64,000 nucleotides of DNA. Origin: Gluconacetobacter tumulisoli. Its GTDB lineage: Bacteria > Pseudomonadota > Alphaproteobacteria > Acetobacterales > Acetobacteraceae. Location: NCBI RefSeq assembly GCF_014174155.1, contig NZ_JABEQM010000001.1:434001-498000 (forward strand), in the 5' to 3' direction. A program made the position numbers and the translations under genes. This document shows, in pieces, positions 49,192 through 59,633 of the stretch; the stretch's first letter is position 1, and each line of letters opens with the position of its first letter. The notes beneath the pieces are model-generated. The model saw only the letters and a list, made by a program, of their open reading frames with translations, did no database searches and had not been told where the DNA came from.

Positions 49192-50603
49192 CAGACCGCT
49201 TCCCTCGGCGCGGAGGCGGCCGGGGGAGCGGCGACAAGGGCGGCGACGATGTCGCGCATGCGGCTGCCGAGGCTGCCCTTGACCAGGACGACGTCGTCCT
49301 GGCCGAGCGCGTCGCGGACCAGCGGTGCGAGCGTCGCCGCATCGGGCGCCCATGCGCCGCGGCGGGAGGAGGGAGTCAGGTCAAACAGATATTTCATATT
49401 GGGGCCGGCGCAGAAAACGAGGTCCGCGTTGTCAAGGAGTGCGGGAAGGAGAGATTCATGTTCGGCGCGGGCGAAGGCGCCGAGTTCGCGGATGTCGCCC
49501 AGCACCGCCACCCGCCGCGCGGCGGGAAGCAGACCCAGCACCGCGAGCGACGCGCGGATCGACAGGGTGGACGCGTTGTAGCTTTCATCCAGCAGGGCGG
49601 CCCGGCCGTCCAGGATCGGCGTCAGCGCGCCGCGTCCCGATCCGGGCCGGAAACCGGCCAGCGCCGCGACGGCAGGGACGACATCCGCCCCCAGCGCGGC
49701 CACGGCGGCCAGGGCCGTCACGGCATTGCGCGCCAGGTGCAGCCCCGGTGCGTTCAGGCGGACCGGCACGCACCGGCTGCCGCGGGTACCACCGCAGGTG
49801 ATAATGAAGTCGCTGCCGTCGCCGGTCATCCGCAGGTCGGACAGGCAGACATCGCTGCCGGGTTGCATGCCCGATGTCCACAGGCGCGCGCCTGCCTGTG
49901 TCGCCCGGTCGGCGAAGAGAGGCAGGCCGGTCGCGTCGTCGGGGACGATCGCCGTGCCGCCGGACGGCAACGCCGCGATCAGTTCGGATTTTTCCAGTGC
50001 GATGGCGTCCAGGCTGCCCATATGGCCCAGATGCGCCCCGGCGATGGTGGTGATGATCGCGACATCCGGCCGGATCAGGGCGGCCAGCGGGGCGATTTCT
50101 CCCGGATGGTTCATTCCGGCCTCGGCCACGCAGAACATCGCATCGGCTGGCAGCCGCGCCAGGGTCAGGGGGACGCCCCAATGGTTGTTGTAGGACGCCA
50201 CCGCACCATGGGTCGGGCCGATGGCCGCCAGAGCCAGGCGCAGCATGTCCTTGGTCGTGGTCTTCCCTACGCTACCGGTGACGGCGACCATGTGGCCGCC
50301 GAAGCGTGCGCGGGCAAAGCGGCCCAGGTCGTGCAGGGCCGCCATCGTGTCGGCGACGCGCAGCAGGCGCGGATCGTCGATGCCGGTGGCATCATGCACC
50401 AGGACGGCGGCGGCCCCCTTGTCCAGCGCCGTGCGGACATGGGCGTGGCCGTCGCCGGCCTCGCCGACCAGGGCAATGAACAGGTCCCCCGGCGCCAGAG
50501 TGCGGGTGTCGATCGATACCCCCGTCACGGAGATGGAACCGTCGCCTGCGAACGTGCCACCCGTCGCGGCTTCCAGAGCGTCGCGGGTCCACAGGATGGT
50601 CAT
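49191..50603 (-). CDS. murF: UDP-MurNAc-tripeptide-D-alanyl-D-alanine ligase
   Basis: This 470-residue Mur ligase has N-terminal [26 protein letters not shown] loop [18 protein letters not shown], and [17 protein letters not shown]. It adds the D-Ala-D-Ala made by Ddl. Overlaps murE by 4 bp. Confidence 0.95.
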   Translation of the reverse strand: MTILWTRDALEAATGGTFAGDGSISVTGVSIDTRTLAPGDLFIALVGEAGDGHAHVRTALDKGAAAVLVHDATGIDDPRLLRVADTMAALHDLGRFARARFGGHMVAVTGSVGKTTTKDMLRLALAAIGPTHGAVASYNNHWGVPLTLARLPADAMFCVAEAGMNHPGEIAPLAALIRPDVAIITTIAGAHLGHMGSLDAIALEKSELIAALPSGGTAIVPDDATGLPLFADRATQAGARLWTSGMQPGSDVCLSDLRMTGDGSDFIITCGGTRGSRCVPVRLNAPGLHLARNAVTALAAVAALGADVVPAVAALAGFRPGSGRGALTPILDGRAALLDESYNASTLSIRASLAVLGLLPAARRVAVLGDIRELGAFARAEHESLLPALLDNADLVFCAGPNMKYLFDLTPSSRRGAWAPDAATLAPLVRDALGQDDVVLVKGSLGSRMRDIVAALVAAPPAASAPREAV

Positions 50604-52084
50604 GCCGGCACGCCTGCCAGCCGGCGGATGACGGACACGTCGTCGAACGGCAGGGTCGTGGTCCCGATGGTCTGGCCCTGTTCGTGGCCCTTGCCGGCGA
50701 CGACCAGCACGTCGCCGGCGCGCAGCATCGACAGGCCCTCGGCGATGGCGCGGGCGCGGTCGCCGATGTCCAGGGCGCCGGGCGCGCCGGCCAGGACCTC
50801 GCCCCGGATGAAGGCCGGATCCTCGGTGCGGGGGTTGTCGTCGGTCACGATGGCGATGTCGGCGCGGCGCGTCGCCTCCTGGCCCATCAGGGGGCGCTTG
50901 CCGCGATCACGGTCCCCGCCGGCGCCGAAGACGGCGATCAGCCGGCCCGTCGCATGCGGTCGCAGCGCGTCCAGCAGGCGGGCCAGCGCGTCGGGCGTAT
51001 GGGCGTAATCGACATAGGCTGCCGCCCCGTTCGGCAGCAGGATGGCGCGCTCCATCCGGCCGCGCACGCCGGTCAGGGCCGGCAGCGTATCGATCGCGCG
51101 CGCCAGCCCCTCGGCCCCCGGCGCGGCCAGGGCAGCGGCCAGCAGGACGTTGTCGGCCTGGAACCGGCCGGGCAGGGCCAGGACGATGTCGCGTACTACA
51201 CCGCACACCGCGATCCGAAGGCGCTGACCTTCGGGCAGCGGGGTGCTGTCCAGCAGGCGGATCGTGTCACCGGACTCGCCGACCAGGCGCAGGTCCAGCC
51301 GGCGGCGCGCCGCGATGTCGCGCAATGCATCCAGGGTCGCCCCGTCCATGTCCCCATTTGCGGCGGCCAGCGCGCCTTCGGGCAGCAGCGTGTCGAACAG
51401 GCGCAGCTTGGCGGCGCGATAGGCGTGCAGCGTGCCGTGATAATCCAGATGGTCGCGGGTCAGGTTGGTGAAGCCGGCGGCCGCCAGGCGCAGCCCGTCC
51501 AGGCGGCGCTGTTCCAGTCCGTGCGACGAGGCCTCGATCGCGACATCGGTGACGCCGCCCCGCGCCATGGCGGCAAGGGCCGTCGCCAGCCCGACGCTGT
51601 CCGGTGTGGTCAGGACCGGGCCGCAATCGGGCAGGGGGATCCCCGCGATCAGGCCCAGCGTGCCGATGCTGGCGGCCTGGCGTGCCTGATGCGTCCAGAT
51701 CTGGCGCAGGAAATCGACGGTACTGGTCTTGCCGTTCGTGCCGGTGACGGCGACGACGTGCTCCGGCTGCGCCCCGGCGAACGATGCCGCCAGACGCGCC
51801 AATGCCTGGCGGGGGTCGTCTACCCGGATCAGGGGACGGGGCGGCACGTCTGCCGGCCAGACGGTGTCGCGCGGGGCGACGATCACGGCGGCCCCGGCGG
51901 CGACGGCCGCGGGAATGAAGGCGCGCCCGTCGGCCCGGGTGCCGGGAATGGCGACGAACAGCGTGCCTGGCCCGACGTGGCGGCTATCGGCGGTGACGCC
52001 TGAAATCGCCACGTCGGCCACGCCGTCGGCCAGGGCAGCGATGGATCGGCCCGAATCGGCCAGCAACCGGCGCAGATGGATCAT
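50600..52084 (-). CDS. murE: UDP-MurNAc-L-Ala-D-Glu:diaminopimelate ligase
   Basis: This 494-residue Mur ligase has ISGVTADSRHVGPGTLFVAIPG, ATP loop VTGTNGKTSTVDFLRQ, and the late DDNPRTEDP motif that marks meso-diaminopimelate (not lysine) as substrate, as expected in Gram-negatives. It overlaps ftsI and murF by ATGA. Confidence 0.96.
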   Translation of the reverse strand: MIHLRRLLADSGRSIAALADGVADVAISGVTADSRHVGPGTLFVAIPGTRADGRAFIPAAVAAGAAVIVAPRDTVWPADVPPRPLIRVDDPRQALARLAASFAGAQPEHVVAVTGTNGKTSTVDFLRQIWTHQARQAASIGTLGLIAGIPLPDCGPVLTTPDSVGLATALAAMARGGVTDVAIEASSHGLEQRRLDGLRLAAAGFTNLTRDHLDYHGTLHAYRAAKLRLFDTLLPEGALAAANGDMDGATLDALRDIAARRRLDLRLVGESGDTIRLLDSTPLPEGQRLRIAVCGVVRDIVLALPGRFQADNVLLAAALAAPGAEGLARAIDTLPALTGVRGRMERAILLPNGAAAYVDYAHTPDALARLLDALRPHATGRLIAVFGAGGDRDRGKRPLMGQEATRRADIAIVTDDNPRTEDPAFIRGEVLAGAPGALDIGDRARAIAEGLSMLRAGDVLVVAGKGHEQGQTIGTTTLPFDDVSVIRRLAGVPA

Positions 52085-54162
52085 CCCCGCGACTCCGCGA
52101 TATCGGTCGAGGCCGAGCGGCTGGGCCGTTCGGCCCGCGCGGTATGCAGGCGCGCATGGGGCGGGACGTCGGCCACCGTCAGTTCGCCGTGCCGGCCGCC
52201 TTTCCGTTCGGGCTTCGGCTGGTTGCGCGGGTCGCCCGGATCATTGCCGGGCCCCAGCGCGCGATAGCCGTGCGGCACCGCCGGTTCCATCGGGATCGCC
52301 AGCGTATCGTCGACGGCCTGCGCGTTGGCCGTATCCGGGAACAGGCCCAGCATCGGGCCGATGCGCGTCACGATCTTCGACACCGTGGGGGCCGCGTTCC
52401 ATGCCGCCGTTGTCCAGCCATGGGTCTGCGGCGTGGCCTTGGGGCTGTCGAGCATGACATAGACCGCGTAACGCGGCGCGTTCATCGGGAAAATTCCGGT
52501 AAAGGCCGCGATGTTGACATGCTTCAGGTACCCGCCGTGCGGGCCGATCTTCTCGGCGGTGCCGGTCTTGCCGCCGACGAAATAGCCAGGGGATTCGGCC
52601 GTCTTGCCGGTGCCCTTGGTCACGTCCAGGCGCAGGATGCGGCGCAGCAGCGCCGAGGTTTCGGGCGAGATCACGCGGCGGCCTTCCGGCGCGGGCTCGG
52701 CATCCAGGGCGGCATCCCGCGCGGCGGCCGGCTGGGCAGCCTGCGTGCCGAGGCTTGCCAGGGTGGCCTGGGAGCCGCTCTCCGCCGGCGCCGCGTCGCG
52801 TGACAGCAGGGTCGGCCGAACCAGGATGCCGCCGTTCACCGTCGCGGCGGTGCCGCGCACGATCGCCAGCGGCGGCTCGGCAACGCCATGGCCGAACGCC
52901 ACCGTCATGACCGTGGCGATGCCCCAGTTACGCAGGGCGGGCACGATAGGATGGGCCGATTCCGGAAGTTCGATTGGTACCGGCGCGAAGAACCCCATGG
53001 CGCGCAGCCAGTCCTGCTGCCGCTGGGCGCCGACATCCAGCGCGATGTGCGCCGCCGCCGGGTTGGACGAATAGGCCATCACCTCGGTCAGCGACAGCCA
53101 TGGCGCGAAATGGTCCGACTTCATGTCCGAGATGGTGAAGCGTCCGATATGGATCGGAATGCTGGAAAACCGGTCCCAGATATGGGCGACGCCCAGTTGC
53201 AGCGCCATCGCGGCGGTCTGCAGCTTGAAGGTCGATCCGGGTTCATACATGCCGGTGACGGCGCGGTTGAAGCGCGCGTCGGGATCGGCGCGCCCGAAAT
53301 CGTTGGCGTCGTAGTCGGGCAGGCTGACCATGGCGACGATCTCGCCGGTGTTGACGTCCATCACGATGGCGCTGGCGCCGATGGCCTGGAACGTGTCCTT
53401 GGCTGCCGCCAGTTCGTCGCGCACCACGGCCTCGATCCGCACGTCCAGCGACAGGCGCAGCGGCGTGCGGTCGCTGTCCAGGCGCTTGTCCAGGAACCGT
53501 TCTACGCCCGCGACACCATGGTCGTCGATGTCGACAGCGCCCATGATGTGGGCGGCGACCTTGCCCAGCGGATAATGACGCCGTTCGCCCGGTTCGAAAT
53601 AGATGCCGGGAATCCCCAGATTGTTGATCGCCACCTCCTGCATCGGCGTGATGTCGCGCGCCAGGTAGATGAACTGCTTTCTGGTGGACAGGCGGCGGAT
53701 CGTCTCGGTGACGTTCATATCGGGCAGGACGGTCTTGAGCTTGCGGGCCGCGTCCTCGGGTTCGATCATTTCCTGGGGGTTGGCATAGACCTGCGCGACC
53801 GGCAGCGAAATGGCCAGGACCTGGCCGTTGCGGTCGACGATCGAGGCGCGATGGACCTGCGGCAGCGCGAAATCGCCGGCCATCATGCCCTTGGGGTCGC
53901 TTTTGGGGATGTCGGGGACCTGCGGGGCGATCTGCCGCCGTTCGGGCGCCATCGGCATGAGGACTGTGGCGACCGCCAGTTTCAGCGCAACGGCGCCGAA
54001 CAGTACGCAGAACCCTGCGGACACGCCCAGCAGGCGCATCTGCGTCCGTTCGCGCGCGGTGCGGGTGCGCAGATCGTCGCCGGTGACCCGCACGTCCATC
54101 CGCGGGGGGCGGGAGGGCCCGCTCCGCCTGGTATCTGGTGTGTCGGTCGGGCCGTTGGTCAT
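52081..54162 (-). CDS. ftsI: Septal transpeptidase PBP3 (FtsI)
   Basis: This 693-residue class B penicillin-binding protein has one membrane segment near residue 45 (LLGVSAGFCVLFGAVALKLAV) and a pedestal domain with DRNGQVLAISLP. The transpeptidase motifs are STFK (in YEPGSTFKLQ), SSN (in MAYSSNPAA) and KTG (in FVGGKTGTAEK). It is about 100 residues longer than E. coli FtsI because of an Ala/Pro-rich insert at about residues 454-494, between SSN and KTG, and a basic C-terminal tail. It overlaps murE and lies 27 bp after ftsL. Confidence 0.95.
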   Translation of the reverse strand: MTNGPTDTPDTRRSGPSRPPRMDVRVTGDDLRTRTARERTQMRLLGVSAGFCVLFGAVALKLAVATVLMPMAPERRQIAPQVPDIPKSDPKGMMAGDFALPQVHRASIVDRNGQVLAISLPVAQVYANPQEMIEPEDAARKLKTVLPDMNVTETIRRLSTRKQFIYLARDITPMQEVAINNLGIPGIYFEPGERRHYPLGKVAAHIMGAVDIDDHGVAGVERFLDKRLDSDRTPLRLSLDVRIEAVVRDELAAAKDTFQAIGASAIVMDVNTGEIVAMVSLPDYDANDFGRADPDARFNRAVTGMYEPGSTFKLQTAAMALQLGVAHIWDRFSSIPIHIGRFTISDMKSDHFAPWLSLTEVMAYSSNPAAAHIALDVGAQRQQDWLRAMGFFAPVPIELPESAHPIVPALRNWGIATVMTVAFGHGVAEPPLAIVRGTAATVNGGILVRPTLLSRDAAPAESGSQATLASLGTQAAQPAAARDAALDAEPAPEGRRVISPETSALLRRILRLDVTKGTGKTAESPGYFVGGKTGTAEKIGPHGGYLKHVNIAAFTGIFPMNAPRYAVYVMLDSPKATPQTHGWTTAAWNAAPTVSKIVTRIGPMLGLFPDTANAQAVDDTLAIPMEPAVPHGYRALGPGNDPGDPRNQPKPERKGGRHGELTVADVPPHARLHTARAERPSRSASTDIAESRG

Positions 54163-54189
54163 GTTGCCTGCGCGGTTTGCGATAGGTCG

Positions 54190-55077
54190 TCAGTTACTGA
54201 CGGGAACGGGCGGCGGAAGGGCGCCGGAACGGGTGAAGCCCAGCGAGGATCCCCTGCCGTACCCCCGTGCCTCCTGATACGGCGCCGGGGGGGCTGCCGG
54301 TCGCCAGGCCGCCACGGCGATCGGCGCCGGACGCGGCGGGTGGTCGGCCGCCATCCGGGTGATCGGGCCGGCGGCGGCAGGCGGTAGCACGGGGCGCTGG
54401 GCACGGGCAACGGTAAGGGCGGCACGGTGTTCGATGTTATGTGTCAAATCGGGCGAAATGGCGGCAGGCCGCGCCGGATGGGGCGCAATGGTGTGCAATG
54501 CGGCCTCCTGCACCGGGGGGGATGCGGCCTCGGCCATCATGACCGGACGCTCGGTCCGGGTCGGACGGTCGGACCCGGCGGAACCGCCGGCCACGGGACG
54601 ATGCGCGGCGGCGACGCGGACGGGTTCTTCGGCCGTCAGGTGGGGGGGAAGCGCGGTCGGCGCCGCCGGAACGGTCCCGCCGCTGGCCACGCGCGCGGCC
54701 GTCTCGGCCGGCGGCAGCGGCGATGCGGCCGCCGCCAGGGTCGCGCCGATCGTCGCGCGCGGGTTGGCCACCGGCAGCGGCTTCGATCCCGGGGCGGGCA
54801 GATGGTCGGCCAGCGACGCCATCTGGATGAATTGCGTCGGCGCCATCGGCCGGATCCCGGGCAGGAAGCGGGCGGACAGCGTCCCCAGCCGGTCAGGCTG
54901 GTTCAGCAGCGCCCATTCCGCGCGCATCATCGCGGTCTGTTCGCGGATATGCTGCGTGTCGGCGACGATGCGCGAGATCTGCTGATCCAGCAGCGTCGTC
55001 TGATGCTTCTTGGAATAGAGGAACAGCCCGGACAGACCGGCCATCACGGCGCAGAGAAAGGTGAAGGACCGGATCAT
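54190..55077 (-). CDS. ftsL: FtsL-like division protein with a long Pro/Ala-rich C-terminal extension
   Basis: The 295-residue product starts with a membrane segment ([21 protein letters not shown]) and a heptad-rich coiled-coil ([27 protein letters not shown]), followed by [11 protein letters not shown], the usual FtsL pattern. Position between rsmH and ftsI confirms the assignment. FtsL proteins are usually about 100-150 residues. Here about 190 extra residues rich in Pro and Ala follow. ATG 55077 overlaps the rsmH stop. Confidence 0.88.
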   Translation of the reverse strand: MIRSFTFLCAVMAGLSGLFLYSKKHQTTLLDQQISRIVADTQHIREQTAMMRAEWALLNQPDRLGTLSARFLPGIRPMAPTQFIQMASLADHLPAPGSKPLPVANPRATIGATLAAAASPLPPAETAARVASGGTVPAAPTALPPHLTAEEPVRVAAAHRPVAGGSAGSDRPTRTERPVMMAEAASPPVQEAALHTIAPHPARPAAISPDLTHNIEHRAALTVARAQRPVLPPAAAGPITRMAADHPPRPAPIAVAAWRPAAPPAPYQEARGYGRGSSLGFTRSGALPPPVPVSN

Positions 55078-56105
55078 GGGCGACGTTCCGTGGTCAGGGG
55101 GTGTCGGGTCGGGGCCGCGGGGTCCGGGACCCCGGGGGGCGCAAGGCGTTCGATCGCGCGCAGGCGCGCGCTGCGGGCGCGCGGATTGGCGCGGCATTCC
55201 GCGTCTGTGGGGCGCAGGGCCTTGGCGGTCAGCAGCCGGAAATCCGGCGCGTCCCGTTCGGCGCGCATGGCGCCGGGATCGTGGCGCGAAGGGGCTGGCA
55301 TCCGTCCGGCGGCGCGGTTCATCGCCCGCTTGACCAGCCGGTCTTCCAGCGAGTGGAACGACACGACGACAAGCCGGCCGCCCGGCGCCAGCATCTCGGT
55401 CGCCTGTTCCAGGCCCGAGACGATCTGCCCCAGTTCGTCATTCACATGGATACGGATGCCCTGGAACGATCGGGTGGCGGGGTCGATGCCCGACCTGTCG
55501 CCCGGGACGACCGAGCGGATGATATCGGCCAGGCGGAACGTCGTCTGGATCGGGGCCTCGGCGCGGGCGGCGACGATGGCGGCGGCGACACGGCGGGACC
55601 GCCGCTCCTCGCCATATTCATAGATGATGTTCGCCAGGTCGGATTCCGCCATCGTGTTGACGATGTCGGCCGCCGTCGGGCCGGTGTCGCCCATGCGCAT
55701 GTCCAGCGGGCCGTCCGTCCGGAACGAAAACCCGCGTTCGACTTCATCCAGCTGGAAAGACGACACGCCCAGGTCGAGCACGACGCCATCCAGCACCGGT
55801 GCGTCACGTGCCGCCAGCAACTCGCGCATGTCGCCGAAGCCGCCCAGCACCATATGCAGGCGCGGTGCCCCGTCCGGCGCGCGCAGTTCGGCCTGCAGCG
55901 CCTCGCCCCGCCGGATGGCGGCGGGGTCGCGGTCGATGGCCCACAGCGTGCAGTGCGCGGCCGACAGGATGGCGCGGGCATAGCCGCCGCCGCCGAACGT
56001 GCCGTCCAGATAGGTCGCGCCGTCGCGGGGGGCCAGCATGTCCAGCACCTCCGGCAGCATGACGGGGATGTGGCCGGTGGCGGGCAAGGGGGGGATAAGG
56101 GTCAT
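55074..56105 (-). CDS. rsmH: 16S rRNA m4C1402 methyltransferase
   Basis: This 343-residue SAM-dependent enzyme methylates N4 of C1402 in the ribosomal P site. Motifs are [32 protein letters not shown] at the start, [20 protein letters not shown], and [13 protein letters not shown]. It overlaps mraZ and ftsL by ATGA. Confidence 0.96.
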   Translation of the reverse strand: MTLIPPLPATGHIPVMLPEVLDMLAPRDGATYLDGTFGGGGYARAILSAAHCTLWAIDRDPAAIRRGEALQAELRAPDGAPRLHMVLGGFGDMRELLAARDAPVLDGVVLDLGVSSFQLDEVERGFSFRTDGPLDMRMGDTGPTAADIVNTMAESDLANIIYEYGEERRSRRVAAAIVAARAEAPIQTTFRLADIIRSVVPGDRSGIDPATRSFQGIRIHVNDELGQIVSGLEQATEMLAPGGRLVVVSFHSLEDRLVKRAMNRAAGRMPAPSRHDPGAMRAERDAPDFRLLTAKALRPTDAECRANPRARSARLRAIERLAPPGVPDPAAPTRHPLTTERRP

Positions 56106-56593
56106 TGGGTCGCCGCCCCGTTGCCGGACGGCGAGGACGTGCCGCCCCGTGCGGGCAAGGCCACCTGGCGCGAGCGCGTCCGGGCCTCGGCGCGCCTGCG
56201 CTCGGCGGCGGCGGGTTCCCAGATCTGGAAGATGCGGCCAAGCCCCATGAACGCCACGCTGTCGGTCAGGCCGGCATGTTCCTTCAGCGCGTCGGGCAGG
56301 ATGATCCGCCCCTCGCGGTCCGAATCCGCGGGATAGGCGTCGGCATAGAGCGCCGCGGCCATGTCGTCATGATCGTCGGAGAACATGTCCAGCCGGTCCA
56401 GGGGCTGGCTGAGGGCGGCGAAGGCTGCGGTCGGCCAGGCCTCGATACACGGATGCTGGTGGGACGGGCGCAGGATGACGAGCGATTCGCCTGCGGCGGC
56501 CTGGGCGCGCAATGCCGTGCGGAAGCTGGCGGGAATCGAGACGCGCCCCTTGGCGTCGAGGCGATTCTGATGGGTGCCAAGGAACACACTCAC
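56102..56593 (-). CDS. mraZ: Transcriptional regulator MraZ
   Basis: This 163-residue protein has two SpoVT-AbrB-type repeats: [21 protein letters not shown] at the start and [20 protein letters not shown] later. MraZ binds TGGGN repeats upstream of its own operon and represses it. The family N-terminus suggests GTG 56593 (or GTG 56587). An ATG at 56677 is in frame, but it would add 28 residues and place the operator inside the gene. The C-terminus has a basic tail. First gene of the dcw operon. Confidence 0.9.
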   Translation of the reverse strand: MSVFLGTHQNRLDAKGRVSIPASFRTALRAQAAAGESLVILRPSHQHPCIEAWPTAAFAALSQPLDRLDMFSDDHDDMAAALYADAYPADSDREGRIILPDALKEHAGLTDSVAFMGLGRIFQIWEPAAAERRRAEARTRSRQVALPARGGTSSPSGNGAATQ

Positions 56594-56666
56594 GCTACGC
56601 GATGCCCCCCTTGGCTGGTTGTGCGGCGATGGACCGTCGATCCCGTTTTCTGAAACCCGCATCGTC

Positions 56667-56707
56667 CGGGTTTTCATGGGATATCATGGGATTTTATGGG
56701 ACGTCAA
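56667..56707 (-). promoter_or_regulatory. mra promoter with MraZ operator
   Basis: TGGGA occurs at 56677, 56687 and 56697 with exact 10-bp period, and an imperfect CGGGT lies one period further at 56667. This is the TGGGN-N5 tandem array bound by MraZ, seen on the plus strand here. On the coding strand TTGACG (complement of 56702-56707) could be the -35 element and TATCCC around 56678-56683 the -10, so the operator overlaps the core promoter. Confidence 0.75.
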
Positions 56708-56915
56708 ATTAAACGCATCGAAATTCTGGCGGAAAACCGCTGTTTTTTGGTGATTCGCCAAGTCCCGATCTCCCTGCTGCCAATCGAGGTGCGTCCAGAC
56801 GCGATCCAGGCGGTATGAATACGGATGTTTCCGTTATGTTCTATTTATGAAGACCAGAACGCACGGCATCCGAACCGGGAAAACACCCAGGAAAGAGGGG
56901 ACGAAGGAAGGAAAT

Positions 56916-57333
56916 GCCAGATGGTCTGTAAGCCGGGTTCTGTCCACCTTCTGACGAAGGGGGGCGACCATTCCTCTGGGACGCGCCTTGCGGCGCGCCT
57001 CACGCGACCAACCCGAACGACGGGGCGGAGACCCCCGACGATCCCGCGCGACGGCGATTCGTCTGTCGTTCCTATTCGGTCTTGCTCCCGGTGGGGTTTG
57101 CCCTGCCGCCTGCGTTACCGCACGCGCGGTGCGCTCTTACCGCACCGTTTCACCCTTGCCCGCACCATCTCCGGCAAGCCGGAATGCCGTGGGGGCGGTT
57201 TGTTTTCTGTGGCACTTTCCCTGGGGTCGCCCCCGCCGGCCGTTAGCCGGCACCGTTCCTCCGTGGAGCCCGGACTTTCCTCCATCGCACGGAAAATCCA
57301 TGCAACAGCGGTCGCCCGACCATCTGGCCTGCG
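56916..57333 (-). ncRNA. rnpB: RNase P RNA (bacterial class A)
   Basis: Reading the minus strand, the conserved core GAGGAAAGTCCGGGCTCC lies near the 5' end. The 3' end has ACAGAACCCGGCTTA followed by CAGACCATCTGGC, which pairs with GGCCAGATGGTC at the 5' end. About 418 nt, expected for class A. It is the catalytic RNA that matures tRNA 5' ends. Exact ends are approximate. Confidence 0.93.
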
Positions 57334-57413
57334 GAAACTGACGATGCCGCCGGGTTGCGTCAAGGGGGAATGCGCCGCATCAAGGACGGGCAACGGGATG
57401 GAGGGATGCTGGA

Positions 57414-58406
57414 ATGGCTCTCGGACCGGAACGGCGCGCGGGGCCGGGCCTCGTGGCGCGCCTTCTGCTGCGGCACCTGGCCAGCCGGGCCACCGGGCGG
57501 GCGCATGTTCCCCGTTCGCTGGAAGGCATCAGGCGGTTGCTGGACCGTCCATGCTTTCCCCAGCGCCTGTCCGGCCTGCCCCTGCGCCGGGTGCTGCATC
57601 TGCGTGTGCCGGGGGCGACGGAATTGCGTCCGGCGCGGCTGTACATTCCCCATGGGCGCGTCAGGGGGGCGGTCCTGTTCATGCATGGCGGCGGATTCGT
57701 CCATTGCGGGCTGAACTCGCATCACGGGATCTGCTGCCGCCTGGCCCGCGCCTCGGGGGCCGCGGTCCTGTCGTACGATTATCGCCTGGCGCCCGAACAT
57801 CGTTTTCCCGCGGCGATCGAGGATTGTCGCGCCGCGCTGGACTGGCTGGCGGGCGAGGCCTGGCGCTGGGGCGGGCGCGTGGCGGTCGCGGGCGACAGCG
57901 CGGGCGGCAACCTGGCGGCCGTGCTGGCGCTGCTGGCGCGCGACGGGGGCGGCCCCGACCTGGCGATGCAGTTGCTGTACTACCCGTCCCTCTATGGCGC
58001 GCGCGATGTGCCGTCGCGCCAGACCTACGGGCATGGCTACATGCTGACGACCCGGCTGCTGGAATGGTACGCGCAGCAATATGTCCGCACGCCGGACGAT
58101 CTGCGCAATCCGCTGGTCGCGCCGATCTTCGCGCCGTCACTGTCAGGGGTGGCGCCGGCGGTGATCGTGCCGGCCGAATGCGATCCGCTGCATGACGAGG
58201 GCACGGGCTATGCCGAGGCCCTGCGCGCGGCGGGCGTGCCGGCGACGGTACGATGCTATCCCGGCACGATCCATGGCTATCTGAACCTGTATTCGATCAT
58301 GCCGTGGGGGAAGGCGGCCATCCGTTTCGGTGGAAGGCAGCTGCGTGCCGCCTTTGCCGGCAGGTCGATTTCCAGGACCGCTTTTGGCGTCCAGGGGCAG
58401 TCCTGA
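57414..58406 (+). CDS. HSL-family alpha/beta hydrolase (esterase/lipase)
   Basis: This 330-residue cytoplasmic esterase has the oxyanion-hole motif LFMHGGGFVHCGLNSH, the YRLAPEHRFPAAIEDC block, the nucleophile elbow VAGDSAGGNLAA, then AECDPLHDEG (Asp) and GTIHGYLNLY (His). All HSL-type catalytic residues are present. GGAGGG stands eight bases before the ATG. The natural ester is unknown. It converges on petA across 18 bp. Confidence 0.88.
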   Translation: MALGPERRAGPGLVARLLLRHLASRATGRAHVPRSLEGIRRLLDRPCFPQRLSGLPLRRVLHLRVPGATELRPARLYIPHGRVRGAVLFMHGGGFVHCGLNSHHGICCRLARASGAAVLSYDYRLAPEHRFPAAIEDCRAALDWLAGEAWRWGGRVAVAGDSAGGNLAAVLALLARDGGGPDLAMQLLYYPSLYGARDVPSRQTYGHGYMLTTRLLEWYAQQYVRTPDDLRNPLVAPIFAPSLSGVAPAVIVPAECDPLHDEGTGYAEALRAAGVPATVRCYPGTIHGYLNLYSIMPWGKAAIRFGGRQLRAAFAGRSISRTAFGVQGQS

Positions 58407-58424
58407 TCCCGGGCTTTTCCCGCG

Positions 58425-59087
58425 TCAGATCTGCAGGATGTTGGAAAAGTCGAAATCCGATCCGGGCGGATTCTGGCCGACGCGGATCATTGTCGGGCTG
58501 GGCATCGAATAAGGGGGGACCGGCAGGTTGTAGGGCGCGGGCGCGCCGATGAAGACCCGTCCGGCCAGGTCGAATTTCGACCCGTGGCAGGGGCAGGCAT
58601 AGCCCCCGGGCCAGTTGGCGACCGGCGTGCTGGGGTCCGGTGTGGGTGCGTAGGTCGGCACGCAGCCCAGATGGGTGCAGATCCCCACCACGACCCCATA
58701 TTCGGGCACGATGGAGCGATGCCAGTTCGTGGCATAGGGCGGCTGCTGCATCATGCCGGATGCCCCGTCGCGCAGGCGCGCCTTCAGCGCGGCCTCCTGC
58801 AGTCGCGCCAGGGAGTCGGGGGTGCGGTGGGTGATGAAAACCGGGTTGCCGTGCCATACCACCGTGATCTGCTGGCCCGGCGGCAGCTTGGAGACGTCCA
58901 CGTCGATCGGGGCATGGGCGGCGGCGGCATCGCCCGGCCGCAGGCTGTCGAGAAACGGCCAGGCGAAGGCGGCGACACCCGCCCCGGCGGTGGCCAGGGT
59001 CACCAGCGTCAGGAAGTCGCGCCGCCCGGCCGTCGGGGCGGTGTCGGCCGGTATCGGTCCGGGCCGGGTCTGTCCGGTCGTCGTCAT
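58425..59087 (-). CDS. petA: Ubiquinol-cytochrome c reductase Rieske subunit
   Basis: This 220-residue protein has a Tat-type start ([21 protein letters not shown]), which is also its membrane anchor. The Rieske site is CTHLGC and CPCHGSKFD (two Cys/His pairs plus the disulfide cysteines). It transfers electrons from ubiquinol to cytochrome c1 in the periplasm. In most alphaproteobacteria it heads a petABC operon; here the gene converges on a hydrolase, so cytochrome b and c1 genes must lie elsewhere. AGGACG precedes ATG 59087. Confidence 0.93.
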   Translation of the reverse strand: MTTTGQTRPGPIPADTAPTAGRRDFLTLVTLATAGAGVAAFAWPFLDSLRPGDAAAAHAPIDVDVSKLPPGQQITVVWHGNPVFITHRTPDSLARLQEAALKARLRDGASGMMQQPPYATNWHRSIVPEYGVVVGICTHLGCVPTYAPTPDPSTPVANWPGGYACPCHGSKFDLAGRVFIGAPAPYNLPVPPYSMPSPTMIRVGQNPPGSDFDFSNILQI

Positions 59088-59187
59088 CTGCGTCCTGTGT
59101 GCCGGTGTCTCCGGGACGATGCCCGTTCGCATGTAGGTAGCCGTGCCGCCGCCCGGGCTGCAAGGGGCCGGGCCGGCGGGAGGGGAA

Positions 59188-59628
59188 CTAGCGGGGCAGG
59201 GCGTGGAACTGCCCGGGCGAGCCCCAGTCCGTCTGCGCGGTCTGCGCCAGCCGGTCGATCTTCAACGTGAACAGCTTGGGCAGCGTGCCCTTCGCGCCGG
59301 GGCAATGTCCCGAATGCTTTTCCATCACGTCGAAGCGCACCGCGTCCGGCGGGTCGTTGCCGTTGACGATGAACAGCAGGCAATCGCCGCGCGTGTCCGT
59401 CATGCCGTTATGCGTGACCACGGTACGGAAATGCTCGACCAGGGCGGTGTCGTCGAACCAGTTGGCATGGCGGAACGTGATCTGGTCCGCCGCCTGGTCC
59501 AGCCAGCCCATGCGCGCGCTGATCACGGCCAGCAGTGCCAGGGGCACGACCAGCAGCACCCGCCTGACGATACGCTGGCGCATCGTCAGGCGGGGACGTC
59601 GTCCCGAAAGAAGGGGGTCTCGAGCCAT
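59188..59628 (-). CDS. Hypothetical single-span membrane protein
   Basis: This 146-residue product has a basic head and one membrane segment ([20 protein letters not shown]) at about residues 20-40. A periplasmic part without a recognised motif follows ([41 protein letters not shown]). Cysteines in GDCLL and SGHCPGA might form a disulfide. It starts 5 bp after the zwf stop, so it is probably co-transcribed with zwf. I do not recognise its function. Confidence 0.68.
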   Translation of the reverse strand: MARDPLLSGRRPRLTMRQRIVRRVLLVVPLALLAVISARMGWLDQAADQITFRHANWFDDTALVEHFRTVVTHNGMTDTRGDCLLFIVNGNDPPDAVRFDVMEKHSGHCPGAKGTLPKLFTLKIDRLAQTAQTDWGSPGQFHALPR

Positions 59629-59633
59629 CCGGA

